64,000 nt of DNA from contig NZ_BQXO01000001.1 of the NCBI RefSeq assembly GCF_045862785.1, positions 496,001-560,000 on the forward strand, read 5' to 3'. The position numbers and the translations under genes were made by a program. The notes under the pieces are model-generated. The model had not been told where the DNA came from. It was given only the letters and a program-made list of their open reading frames with translations, and did no database searches. Positions 18,060-26,973 of the stretch are shown here, in pieces (positions within the stretch are counted from its first letter, which is position 1; every line of letters starts with the position of its first letter). The DNA comes from Furfurilactobacillus curtus. GTDB taxonomy: Bacteria; Bacillota; Bacilli; Lactobacillales; Lactobacillaceae.

Positions 18060-18923
18060 TTATTGCCTCCCGGCTGATCGCCGAATAATTTCGTCCAACG
18101 CTGTTGTGAACTTTAATCCAAATTTTCGCCATTCGCGAGGAAGTTGACTTGTCTCATTAATCGCCATCAATGTGATATCAACCGCCTGTTGGACCGCTTC
18201 AGTAAATTCAATAGATCGACTTAGTTCGCCACTTAATGTAGCAGCAAAAAAATCGCCTGCTCCGTAAAAATGACCAGCTATTTTGTGGTGACCGATAAAG
18301 CGGTACCCATCACTTGATACTGGATCCGTGAAAAAGACACCAATCTGGTCATCAAATTCAATACCAGTTACAACCACTTTAACGTCGTGTTGAAAACGAG
18401 TTTCCAGCATCTGAACAATTCGCGCTAATTCCTCAAAACTACTTTGAAAAGAAAGTTTCCGGTCAACTAGTTCCCCCAATTCAGTGACATTAGGAGTGAT
18501 TACATCGGCTTTCTTCAATATAGGATCTAACAGCTTCGCATACCCTTTATCTAACCCAGGATATTGTTCGCCTTGATCAGCAAACACTGGATCAACAACG
18601 ATCCGTGTTCCTTGAGCCAAATCAAGTATCTTGCTGGCAAACTCAATCGCAGCCTCGGAACCTAAGTAACCAATTTGGATCGTCTCAAAACTCATTAATT
18701 CCTCTTGAGACCAATGATTAACAACGTCATTCAACCAATTTGTCAGATCTAATTTTTTAGGTTTATCAAAGCCTTCGGTCTGAGTCGAAAGTAGCGTAAC
18801 CGGCAATATGGCTGTCGTTAATCCGAAGGCAGCAGCAACGGGTAGCGCAGCGGCTGTAGAAATATTACCCAATAAGGAAAAGTCCTGAATGATGAGTGTT
18901 GTGGCTGGTAACGATTGTGGCAT
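18060..18923 (-). CDS. pdxK: Pyridoxal/pyridoxamine kinase-like protein
   Basis: 287 aa ribokinase-superfamily enzyme of the PdxK/PdxY type. It should phosphorylate pyridoxal, pyridoxine or pyridoxamine to make the PLP pool. Visible motifs are IVVDPVFADQGEQYPGLD (about 108-125), ITPNVTELGEL (142-152) and the anion-hole/base GAGD at 221-224 (HFYGAGDFFAATLSGEL). RBS AGGTGGGG precedes the ATG. It starts 16 bp after the MFS gene and is followed immediately by UPF0340. The position between two PLP-dependent decarboxylase operons supports a cofactor-supply role. Confidence 0.88.
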   Translation of the reverse strand: MPQSLPATTLIIQDFSLLGNISTAAALPVAAAFGLTTAILPVTLLSTQTEGFDKPKKLDLTNWLNDVVNHWSQEELMSFETIQIGYLGSEAAIEFASKILDLAQGTRIVVDPVFADQGEQYPGLDKGYAKLLDPILKKADVITPNVTELGELVDRKLSFQSSFEELARIVQMLETRFQHDVKVVVTGIEFDDQIGVFFTDPVSSDGYRFIGHHKIAGHFYGAGDFFAATLSGELSRSIEFTEAVQQAVDITLMAINETSQLPREWRKFGLKFTTALDEIIRRSAGRQ

Positions 18924-18938
18924 TTCCCCACCTCAATA

Positions 18939-20123
18939 TTATTTTATGAAACCATTTTGTGAGTGCCGCTTTGTTCGAATTTCTATAAGAACAAATGCGG
19001 ATACTAATATCACTTCGGCAAAAACAAATAAGTTCTTGTAACCACTTCGCTCAATGATCATGCCACCAATGGCCGGGCCACTTGCTTTACCAAGTGAAGA
19101 AAAAACATTTACTAATCCCTGATTACGGCCTTTATTTACCAATGCTGTGTATTCATCAACGACAACGGGGGCAGCTGGAACAAAAAGCGCCTCCCCAATT
19201 GTTAACAGAGTCATTGATATAATAATTAGTGACTCTGATTTACCTAGTAGCAATACCAAGAAAGATAAACAAAGAAAGGTTACTCCAAATTCAGCTTGGC
19301 TTAGCGTTTTTTTGAATACTTTTGGAAATTTTAGTAACAGAGTCTGCACTAGAATAATGCCAATACCATTTACAATCCACAATTGGCTGTAAAAACTTGT
19401 TGTTAGCCCGATTGTTAGAAAATATACAGAAAAGTTTGACATCCATTGGGAGTAGCTCAACCAAATTGCAAACAAACTGATCATCATCCTAATTACAATG
19501 TGACTATTGTGCTCCCGATGGAGGTCCTCAACTGGTGCAGTCACTATTGCCTCATGTTCCACATTCTCAAATCTTACGGGTAAAAATAATGATGCTACTA
19601 GAATTAGCGTCACTACAAACATCAAAATGACACTCATCAATAAGACCAGACCATGTCCATGATAAAGGGCGCCAAGAGCACCGGCTCCGACAACTAGACC
19701 AACGTTCACTCCTAAATACAGAAGATTGAAATCACGTTTTGAATTCTTATCATGGTCCATGTAACTTACTAAAGCATATTGTACCGTCAATACCCACCCA
19801 GTTGTAAAACCAAATGGCATTAAAAATACGATATAACCAATCGCGCCACGCCACATTAACCCAATAAATACGGATCCAGTCAGGCCCAGCAGACCAAGCA
19901 TCAAAACAATGAATGGATTTTTACGATCAAATAATCGGCCAGCAATTGCAGACCCCAACGCATTCAAACACGAATAAACCAGCAACACTATGCCAACAAC
20001 TGACAGCTTAAGCTTAAATTCACCGGTCAAGTACACAGTACTTAAAGGCCACACCATACAATAGATTGTATTAACAAGAAACGCCATTATTACAATTCGA
20101 TTGATGCTCAATGTGCGGCCCAT
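18939..20123 (-). CDS. MFS transporter in the B6 operon
   Basis: 394 aa, 12 predicted helices, with the MFS loop 2-3 pattern GRLFDRKNP and a long central loop at about 190-205. It resembles MdtH-like drug/efflux transporters. It is the first gene of the operon leading into pyridoxal kinase, UPF0340 and the ECF S component, with RBS AAGGGGAT. It is divergent from an unknown gene at 20234. The substrate is unknown; a vitamer or amine is suggested only by context. Confidence 0.8.
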   Translation of the reverse strand: MGRTLSINRIVIMAFLVNTIYCMVWPLSTVYLTGEFKLKLSVVGIVLLVYSCLNALGSAIAGRLFDRKNPFIVLMLGLLGLTGSVFIGLMWRGAIGYIVFLMPFGFTTGWVLTVQYALVSYMDHDKNSKRDFNLLYLGVNVGLVVGAGALGALYHGHGLVLLMSVILMFVVTLILVASLFLPVRFENVEHEAIVTAPVEDLHREHNSHIVIRMMISLFAIWLSYSQWMSNFSVYFLTIGLTTSFYSQLWIVNGIGIILVQTLLLKFPKVFKKTLSQAEFGVTFLCLSFLVLLLGKSESLIIISMTLLTIGEALFVPAAPVVVDEYTALVNKGRNQGLVNVFSSLGKASGPAIGGMIIERSGYKNLFVFAEVILVSAFVLIEIRTKRHSQNGFIK

Positions 20124-20233
20124 ATAATTCCATCCCCTTTGAAATAAAGTAAAAAACTAGTAAAAAAAGCCACTTTTTCGCGTTCATTGTTTTACAATAA
20201 AGATACTAAATTAATGAAAGGGCTTTCTTAATC

Positions 20234-20812
20234 ATGAATCTTTGGCAATCACTACGCGTCCAGTCACAACGATTGGATCAAAATCAAATAATCACAATTT
20301 CCGGAATACCAACCGGTTTGACGGCAAACTCACTTAAAGAAATTATTCCGTTTAATCAATTTCCTTCAGCAGAAGACTTAGCTTCAGCAAATGAAAATAG
20401 CTTTAACGAATTAATTACCAACTTTTTAGCAACATCGTTAGATTATCCCTTCTCCTTCGAACAAATATTGGCCGGAGTAAAACTCATCATATCATTAGGC
20501 GGAACTCAACTATTTGCCGTTGATAAACATGAGGATTACGTTATCTTTTGGCCATACCTTCTAGGCCACTTCACGGTAACGCATCATTTTGATGAAGGCT
20601 TTTACTTCGCCATGATTAAGCAAAATCGTCAAGTTCTTATTCCAATTTCTCCTATGGCTATCCGCCTAGAAAATGGGCTGTTGATTCGTGATCAAGATCA
20701 ATTAGACAGAGAGGTTAAGGAAAGATATATGCTAGGTTTTAACTTATATGCTATCGGTCTAGTTCGTTTCGAGGAATTCCAAATCTTAAATCAATTAAGC
20801 TATGCCCCATAG
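20234..20812 (+). CDS. Unknown 192 aa protein divergent from the B6 operon
   Basis: Not recognised. It is soluble, with no signal peptide or clear membrane helix, and acidic/aromatic. The region EDYVIFWPYLLGHFTVTHHF and a C-terminal FNLYAIGLVRFEEFQILNQL look like a compact alpha/beta domain. RBS GAAAGGGC and ATG are good, and codon use resembles the neighbours. It shares a 110-bp divergent promoter region with the MFS-pdxK operon and ends at a convergent terminator. This placement suggests a linked role. Confidence 0.65.
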   Translation: MNLWQSLRVQSQRLDQNQIITISGIPTGLTANSLKEIIPFNQFPSAEDLASANENSFNELITNFLATSLDYPFSFEQILAGVKLIISLGGTQLFAVDKHEDYVIFWPYLLGHFTVTHHFDEGFYFAMIKQNRQVLIPISPMAIRLENGLLIRDQDQLDREVKERYMLGFNLYAIGLVRFEEFQILNQLSYAP

Positions 20813-20839
20813 AACAGTTAGCGAGCTTGTAAATTTTAG

Positions 20840-20874
20840 AGAAAGTGCCGCACAATCAATGTGCGGCACTTTCT
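20840..20874. terminator. Bidirectional terminator
   Basis: AGAAAGTGCCGCACA-ATCA-ATGTGCGGCACTTTCT, a 14-15 bp perfect stem. It overlaps the stop codon of the minus-strand gene. Confidence 0.9.
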
Positions 20875-21676
20875 AGTTCCAGAAGTTTAACGAAGAAACG
20901 TTTTCGGCTGGATGAATAGGATTCACCAGCAATTTTGAGGAAAACTCTTTCGCACTTCTTATAGCCATCTCTACTTTAACCTGTTGAGCCAATTTTGCTG
21001 TGATACAAGCAGATAAGGCATCAAATTGACTCAAAGACCGAGTATATTTTTGAGCTTTCCCTTCATCTGTCAGCCAAAAGTCGTCCCCGTTTGCGAGCAA
21101 AACATAATCCCTAGCCGGCTCGCCTTTTACTCCCGGAAGGTCTCCATGGATAAATACATTTTGAACCCCAATTCCACGAAGCTCATTAGCCGCATGAATC
21201 ACATCGTCATCATTTAAAATTGTAAAATTAACTAAACTTTCGGCCTCAGTTACGTCTACGGTTATCACATCAGCCAGTGGAAGTAACGCTTTGATATACG
21301 TCGAAAAAGCAGCCTCCGATAAAAGTGGTTTTCCCGAATCAGAAAACAATACCGGATCCAACACAACCACTCCTAAACTCTGATTACGACAAGCTTGAAC
21401 GACCGCCGTGATTAGTTCAATATTCGGTAAATAGCCAATTTTACAACTCGGTACATCAAACTCATTCAATATTGTACCAAACTGGCGATTGACAGGCGTC
21501 GAACTAATAGCCAATTCATGTTGGTTGATAGAAAAATCATTACCTAAAATTGCTGTCAAAACAGATATTCCATACACTTTAAGGACGTTAAACGTGTTTA
21601 GGTCCACTTGTGCGTATCGATTTCCTGTCGAATACAGCGCGGAAATTGTCAGTGCTGTGGGAAAACTACTGTCCAT
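20873..21676 (-). CDS. ThiD/PdxK-like protein with degenerate kinase motifs
   Basis: 267 aa. The overall pattern matches hydroxymethylpyrimidine/pyridoxine kinases: TALTISALYSTG at the N-terminus, VVVLDPVLFSDSGKPLL (103-119) and LLPLADVITVDVTEAESLV. However, the N-terminal GSDSSGGAG loop reads ALYSTGNRY. The C-terminal GTGC anion hole reads SQFD (216-219), losing both glycines, with Asp219 at the catalytic cysteine position. Kinase activity is therefore doubtful. RBS AAGGTGAG is good and the frame is intact. It follows potE, so a B6-sensing or regulatory role is possible (inference). Confidence 0.75.
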   Translation of the reverse strand: MDSSFPTALTISALYSTGNRYAQVDLNTFNVLKVYGISVLTAILGNDFSINQHELAISSTPVNRQFGTILNEFDVPSCKIGYLPNIELITAVVQACRNQSLGVVVLDPVLFSDSGKPLLSEAAFSTYIKALLPLADVITVDVTEAESLVNFTILNDDDVIHAANELRGIGVQNVFIHGDLPGVKGEPARDYVLLANGDDFWLTDEGKAQKYTRSLSQFDALSACITAKLAQQVKVEMAIRSAKEFSSKLLVNPIHPAENVSSLNFWN

Positions 21677-21735
21677 ATTCTCACCTTCGTCTACAAAGAC
21701 TGCCGCTTTTTAACATAGCATTGTAAAACGCAAAG

Positions 21736-21775
21736 AGAATGAGCCGGAAGTATGCTCCTTCCAACGACCCATTCT
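21736..21775 (-). terminator. Possible terminator after potE
   Basis: Imperfect stem AGAATGGG..GGAAG/CTTCC..CATTCT on the minus strand, without a strong T tract. Confidence 0.4.
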
Positions 21776-21794
21776 ACATGCTGTTAATTTCAAA

Positions 21795-23105
21795 CTAAGC
21801 TTTTTTTAGATCATATTTATTTGAGACAAATCCGTACAACGTCCATCCTGCAAACGTTACAAGTGCACCATATGCAAGTTCTGTAGCGCCGACCGCGTAC
21901 AATGCATACAAACTGTAGATCGATGCAACTGTAGCAACGATGTTTGTTGTGCGCCGGGCAGACGCCGTAACTTTGGCGTCCAATTGCATTGTTTTAAGCG
22001 CTCCCATTGATAACAAGTATGGAATAACATTAGTCACCACCGCCAAATTAACTAAAACTGTAAATTGCTTTGACAAAGAAGGGCTAATTGTCATCAAAGC
22101 TAACAATGACTGAAGAATAGTAATAATAACCATTCCGGCTACAGGTGTGCCATTTGCAATAGTCTTCCCAAATACTTTCGGAAAGTAACCTTCATGTGCA
22201 GAACTGCGGAATACTTCAGCAATCGTGAACTGCCAACCAAGTAATGATCCAAAACAAGACAGAATCATTAGTCCCATAACGACGTTCCCGATAGCCGGGG
22301 TAAACATCTGACTGAAGGCAACACCAAATGGTGCATTCGAATGAGCCAAAGTTGAATTCGGTACAATTCCTTGCATAACGTTTGTCGAAACAATGTACAT
22401 TATCGCCGCACCGATTGTGCCTCCGAGGACAGCGATTGGGACATTCTTCTTTGGATTTTCAACCGAATCCATATTGGCGGAAGCGGATTCCAACCCTAAA
22501 AAGGCCCATAAAGTAATGGAAATTGATTTGCTAATTCCATCAAAGAATCCAAGATTGTGTGGATTCCATGAAGTCGCATACATGTGACCACTAAAGAAGA
22601 ACCATCCAGCTAATGAAATGACAACAACAGGAATAATGACGCCCCAAACCGTGAACGTACTGATTTGCCCAGTAATTCTTGCGCCACCAAAATTCATTAC
22701 CGTTGCCAGCCAAAGGGTGAAGATTGTTGCCAAGGCCACTTCAACAGGCGTGAAATGCAAATGGAATAATACAACGAAATAGCCAACCGCCGAAATGGCA
22801 ATGGCTGCGTTAGCAATAACTAACGACACACCATAGGTATAATTTGCCATGAAGGATCCTGCCTTACCATAAGAGTACTCGGCATATCCTCCCATCCCAC
22901 CTGAATTTCTAGTATACATACCCGCTCGTGAGAAAGCATATGCCAAACACATAGCTCCACCAGCTGTAACTACCCAAGATAGAATCGACATTGTACCAAC
23001 TTGTGCTAAGTTAGTCGGTAACATTATGATTCCTGATCCCATCATATTAATGGCCGTGATGATTGTAAGTTGAATCACGCTCATCTTTTTCTTTTCTTGT
23101 GCCAT
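21795..23105 (-). CDS. potE: Putrescine/ornithine antiporter
   Basis: 436 aa, 12 helices, colinear with E. coli PotE along its whole length: INMMGSGIIMLPTNLAQVGT, then SGGMGGYAEYSYGK, FMANYTYGVSL, ARITGQIS and LLGWQFTIAEVF. It imports ornithine in exchange for putrescine made by the adjacent decarboxylase, generating membrane potential and alkalinising the cell. It follows odc across a terminator, so it may have lower expression or its own promoter. RBS GGGG lies upstream. Confidence 0.96.
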   Translation of the reverse strand: MAQEKKKMSVIQLTIITAINMMGSGIIMLPTNLAQVGTMSILSWVVTAGGAMCLAYAFSRAGMYTRNSGGMGGYAEYSYGKAGSFMANYTYGVSLVIANAAIAISAVGYFVVLFHLHFTPVEVALATIFTLWLATVMNFGGARITGQISTFTVWGVIIPVVVISLAGWFFFSGHMYATSWNPHNLGFFDGISKSISITLWAFLGLESASANMDSVENPKKNVPIAVLGGTIGAAIMYIVSTNVMQGIVPNSTLAHSNAPFGVAFSQMFTPAIGNVVMGLMILSCFGSLLGWQFTIAEVFRSSAHEGYFPKVFGKTIANGTPVAGMVIITILQSLLALMTISPSLSKQFTVLVNLAVVTNVIPYLLSMGALKTMQLDAKVTASARRTTNIVATVASIYSLYALYAVGATELAYGALVTFAGWTLYGFVSNKYDLKKA

Positions 23106-23131
23106 GTTTTTACCCCTATCCTAATTTAAAG

Positions 23132-23162
23132 AAAAAACGTGGTGGACAGTTGTTCACCACGT
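23132..23162 (-). terminator. Terminator between odc and potE
   Basis: Minus-strand ACGTGGTG-loop-CCACCACGT followed by TTTTTT. It probably allows partial read-through to potE. Confidence 0.8.
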
Positions 23163-23171
23163 CAAATGCGA

Positions 23172-25349
23172 CTAGTCCTCTTCTTTTGCGGCTTCTGCAT
23201 CGTAAACGTAACCGTAAGCATTGACATGTCCATTTTCATTTTCGAAGTAAACACCTTGAATTTCTGGAGCAAATCCAGGGAATCTATTAATTCCTTCTTC
23301 CAAAATCAAGAAGTAGGTCTGGGCAACTTTACTCCATTTTTCCCCAGGGACAACACAGAAAACACCAGGTGGATATGGAAGTGCACCTTCAAGTGCAATT
23401 TCGCCCTCAATATCCTTAAGCGGAACAAGTTTGGCATTATTGTGTAGCAATTCAACGTTTGCATCATATGGCGTCATCGCTTGTTCAGGGAAGTAATCTG
23501 CTAAGAACATTTCTTTTTGATATTCTTTAGCATTATTACCTTTATAAAAGTCATGCAATTCTTGGCAAAGTTGACGAATTGTGTAACCCGCATAGCGTTC
23601 TTTATGCTGGGCATACAAGTTTGGCAGCACTTGTTCCAACGGTGCATCGGCTTTAATTTCGGCTTCAAACTTAACAATCTGTGAAACCAGGTTGTTCATC
23701 TTTGCGGGTGTTTCCGCAGGTGTCATTAAGAAGAGAATGGAATTTAAATCATTCTTTTCAGGAATAATCCCATGTTCCCGTAAGTAGTTAGCTAAAATAG
23801 TCGCTGGAACACCAAAGTCTTCGTATTCTCCAGTTTGGACATTAATACCTGGAGTAGTTAACAGGAACTTATTTGGATCAACAAAGTATTGGTTGTTTTC
23901 ATAACCATCAAATGCATGCCACTTGGCCCCCTTTTCAAATCGCCAATAATCAATGTTGTTGACAATTTCTTCTGTATCAGCATCTTCCCAGTTTTTACCG
24001 TTTACTACTGGAGGAACAAACGGACGAATCATTGTTGCATTCTTCATTAAGTTCTTACGAGCATCAACTGAAGTTACTAGAGCATCATGCCAAAGTTTTT
24101 TACCTGCTTCGCCCTCTTGCATTCGAGCATTGACATCCAATGTGGCAAACAGTGGATAGAATGGTGACGTTGAAGCATATTGCATGTACGCATTATTAAA
24201 TCGTTTATGATCGATGTAACGCTTTTGACCTTTAATATGTGCATCTTTTTTGTGAATTTGCGAGGCTTGTGAAAAGCCAGCCTGTTGCTTATGAGTCGAT
24301 TGAGTAACCAAAATACCAGGGTCATCTGGTTTCAGATCAAGTAATAATGGAGAAGAATCTCTCATCATTGGAATAAATTGCTCGTAACCAACCCACGCGG
24401 AATCGAATAAGATGTAATCACACAGATGACCAATTCTTTCAACAACCTGCTTAGCATTGTAAATTGTTCCATCATATGTTCCCAATTGAATAATTGCTAA
24501 ACGGAATGGGCGCTTTTGTTTAGCCTTTTCAGGATCCACTTTTGCGGCTTGCTTACGAATATAATCCTCATCGAAATCGCGAGCATAAATCCCACCGATG
24601 AATCCATAAGGGTCACGAGACGTTTCAAGATAAACGGGGCGACCACCATCTTTAACCAACGCAGCATTGTAGACTGATTTATGGTTATTCCGATCGAATA
24701 AAACAAGGTCTCCGGGGGCAATTGCCGCAGTAATTGCGATATTGTTTGAGGTAGTAGTACCATTCATAACAAAATAAGTCTTGTCGGCATTAAAGACCTG
24801 TGCAGCATGCTTTTCAGCATCCATTGCTGGGCCCTCATGAATTAACAAATCACCTAAATCAACATCGGCATTACAGATATCAGCGCGGAAGACATTTTCC
24901 CCAAAGAAATCATAAAACTGCCGTCCTGCTGGATGCTTACGGAAGTACTGCCCACCTTGATGTCCAGGACAATCAAATTGAATATTTCCACGTTCAACAT
25001 AGGCTTTCAACGCCTTGAAGAATGGAGGTAATACACCATCTTCATATTTCGCGGCAGCAGCTTCAATTTCACGGTTATAAAGACGGTGATCATACTGATT
25101 ATTAAGATCAATAATATGGTAAATCTCAGCCATCATTGAACCATCAATTTTTGAGCTATCCGCGGTGATAACAAAGACTGGAACCCCAAACTTTGTCTCA
25201 TTCGCTGCCCGGACTATGTCATTGTCAGTATCCATGACAACAACAGCAGCTACATCCACGAAATCGGTATTTTTTGCTGAAACGACTTCTCTTTCAGTTT
25301 CAAAAAGCTGTGAAGCCTCTTCGGTGGACGCAATCTTTAATTCGTTCAT
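23172..25349 (-). CDS. odc: Ornithine decarboxylase (inducible, fold type I)
   Basis: 725 aa PLP enzyme turning ornithine into putrescine and CO2. It has an N-terminal wing domain (1-100), the catalytic domain with NGTTTSNNIAITAA (about 196) and FDSAWVGYEQF (Asp316), and the PLP lysine Lys354 in STHKQQAGFSQ. The C-terminal domain begins at about 560. The HKQQAGFSQ and IHKKDAHIKGQ motifs match the Lactobacillus 30a ornithine decarboxylase, whose PLP lysine is also near residue 355. RBS AGGAGG is 6 bp from the ATG. A cre-like site lies about 100 bp upstream. Together with PotE it forms an acid-resistance pair. Confidence 0.96.
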   Translation of the reverse strand: MNELKIASTEEASQLFETEREVVSAKNTDFVDVAAVVVMDTDNDIVRAANETKFGVPVFVITADSSKIDGSMMAEIYHIIDLNNQYDHRLYNREIEAAAAKYEDGVLPPFFKALKAYVERGNIQFDCPGHQGGQYFRKHPAGRQFYDFFGENVFRADICNADVDLGDLLIHEGPAMDAEKHAAQVFNADKTYFVMNGTTTSNNIAITAAIAPGDLVLFDRNNHKSVYNAALVKDGGRPVYLETSRDPYGFIGGIYARDFDEDYIRKQAAKVDPEKAKQKRPFRLAIIQLGTYDGTIYNAKQVVERIGHLCDYILFDSAWVGYEQFIPMMRDSSPLLLDLKPDDPGILVTQSTHKQQAGFSQASQIHKKDAHIKGQKRYIDHKRFNNAYMQYASTSPFYPLFATLDVNARMQEGEAGKKLWHDALVTSVDARKNLMKNATMIRPFVPPVVNGKNWEDADTEEIVNNIDYWRFEKGAKWHAFDGYENNQYFVDPNKFLLTTPGINVQTGEYEDFGVPATILANYLREHGIIPEKNDLNSILFLMTPAETPAKMNNLVSQIVKFEAEIKADAPLEQVLPNLYAQHKERYAGYTIRQLCQELHDFYKGNNAKEYQKEMFLADYFPEQAMTPYDANVELLHNNAKLVPLKDIEGEIALEGALPYPPGVFCVVPGEKWSKVAQTYFLILEEGINRFPGFAPEIQGVYFENENGHVNAYGYVYDAEAAKEED

Positions 25350-25449
25350 GTCGTACCTCCTAGAAAGAAATAAGTTTGCTAGTAAACTACTAGTAAAAAT
25401 TGCTACAACTCATTTTTACCACCTTGTATTTTTATTTACAAGCAAAAAA

Positions 25450-25463
25450 TGAAACCGCTTTCC
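25450..25463. promoter_or_regulatory. cre-like site upstream of odc
   Basis: TGAAACCGCTTTCC differs from the cre pattern only at its last base. It lies in the odc leader, downstream of the lacI terminator. Confidence 0.55.
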
Positions 25464-25483
25464 TTTACCTTTTTTTTACAAGA

Positions 25484-25530
25484 AAAATAATGGTGTAACT
25501 CGTTGATAACCAAGGAGTTACACCATTATT
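25484..25530 (-). terminator. Terminator of the LacI-family gene
   Basis: AATAATGGTGTAACTC ... GAGTTACACCATTATT, followed by TTTTTC on the minus strand. Confidence 0.88.
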
Positions 25531-25616
25531 ATAAAACGCTAAATATTCTCAAAAAATGCCTTTTACTTGAACTTTACCCGTGGCTTTAAAAAAGAATTAT
25601 GCTCAAATGTTTCTAC

Positions 25617-26606
25617 TTAAATATGTTTGATGCTCCCACGCTTCTTCAAGACAACTTCAAAAAGTTTCTTTGTCAGCTTTCCCGACGAGTCCTTCGTAAA
25701 TAACCTATCAACTAAATGAGCTCCCATTTCTTGAATCGGTTGATGAACCGTCGAGAGCTCGGGCTGTACATAGCGAGTAATCTCAATATCATCAAAACCT
25801 AAAATTGAAATATCCTCTGGTACCCGCTTCCCATGAGCGAGCAACCCACGATTTAGACCAATCGCTAATTCATCTGAGAAAGCGAAGACGGCTGTGACGC
25901 CACTATCAATAACCTGTTTTGCTGCATTAAATCCATCAACTTTTGAATCGTCAGGTTGCTCAATAAACAAGCGTGGATCTAGGTCCAGATGATATTCCTT
26001 TAATCCATTTGAAAATCCTGTGATGCGATGAAGTTTGCTTTCAGAATTGCCAGCCTTCATTAGCAAAGCAATTTGCCGATGCCCATTATCTAAAAGATAC
26101 TCAGCCGCTTTGCTACCTGCATCCAATTCATTCACAGCAACTGGCGATTCATTATCTTGCTGGCGATCCATAACAACATTCGCCAGGCCTGTGTTTGCCA
26201 AAAGCGTTTGAACGAATGCCAAATCGACATTGTCCCCTACCACGATAATCGCATCAACGGGGCGCTCAGTTAATTCATGAATGTGATAGGCAATTTTTTC
26301 TGACTCATTGGAAAACTCAACGGAAAGTTCAGCATAGCGTTTAGCTAATTCCGACTGAACACCATGAATTAACTCCCGATAATATGGGTTATCAATACTT
26401 GGCACAATCATTCCAACAGTCACTTTTGATTCAAATGACTTATCATTGCCGGTATTGTAATATCCCAACTCTTTCTGTAATGCAAAAACTTTCTGTCTTG
26501 TCGCAGCACTAAAACGTTCACCTTTGCCGTTAAGAATCTGTGAAACGGTTGTTGGTGAAATGTTAGCTGCCGTGGCAATATCTGTAATTGTTATTTTTTT
26601 TGCCAT
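25617..26606 (-). CDS. LacI-family transcriptional regulator
   Basis: 329 aa. The N-terminal HTH ITITDIATAANISPTTVSQILNGKG is followed by a periplasmic-binding-like ligand domain (VTVGMIVPSIDNPYYRELI, then ISILGFDDIEITRYVQPELS). It is closely related in pattern to RbsR at 36746. It lies between odc downstream and glycerate kinase upstream, so the target could be either. A cre-like/operator-like site TGTTCACGCTTTCA lies about 100 bp upstream and may be autoregulatory. The ligand is unknown. Confidence 0.92.
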   Translation of the reverse strand: MAKKITITDIATAANISPTTVSQILNGKGERFSAATRQKVFALQKELGYYNTGNDKSFESKVTVGMIVPSIDNPYYRELIHGVQSELAKRYAELSVEFSNESEKIAYHIHELTERPVDAIIVVGDNVDLAFVQTLLANTGLANVVMDRQQDNESPVAVNELDAGSKAAEYLLDNGHRQIALLMKAGNSESKLHRITGFSNGLKEYHLDLDPRLFIEQPDDSKVDGFNAAKQVIDSGVTAVFAFSDELAIGLNRGLLAHGKRVPEDISILGFDDIEITRYVQPELSTVHQPIQEMGAHLVDRLFTKDSSGKLTKKLFEVVLKKRGSIKHI

Positions 26607-26973
26607 TAGTCCATTCCAACTTTTACTATTTTTTTACTTGACGTTCACATCATACAGCTTGAAAACCGAATTAACAACTAGTTTGAGAAAGGATTGTACG
26701 CTTTGTTCACGCTTTCAAAAAACAATACTGCCCTGAGCTGTTATATTACATATTGAAACCTAATAGATTTACCAATCATTATCAAATAATACTTCAAAGT
26801 TATGCTTAAAATGGCTTATTTTCAAATTATTTAAACAACCACCTTTGTCGCCACATTTAGAACACAATCTAAATTCAGACCATTTATGAAGCAAACCATT
26901 ACTAATCTTTTTACTTAAACATAAACTCACCGAAATCGAAAATTTCACATTGATTACACTATAAAATCCTCAT
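26607..26973. other. AT-rich intergenic region between lacI and glycerate kinase
   Basis: About 367 bp, no supportable gene. It contains the cre-like palindrome at 26704-26717 and probable lacI promoter sequence. Confidence 0.5.
26704..26717. promoter_or_regulatory. cre/LacI-like site upstream of lacI
   Basis: TGTTCACGCTTTCA (TGAAAGCGTGAACA on the minus strand) is nearly identical to the site before tdc. Confidence 0.45.
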
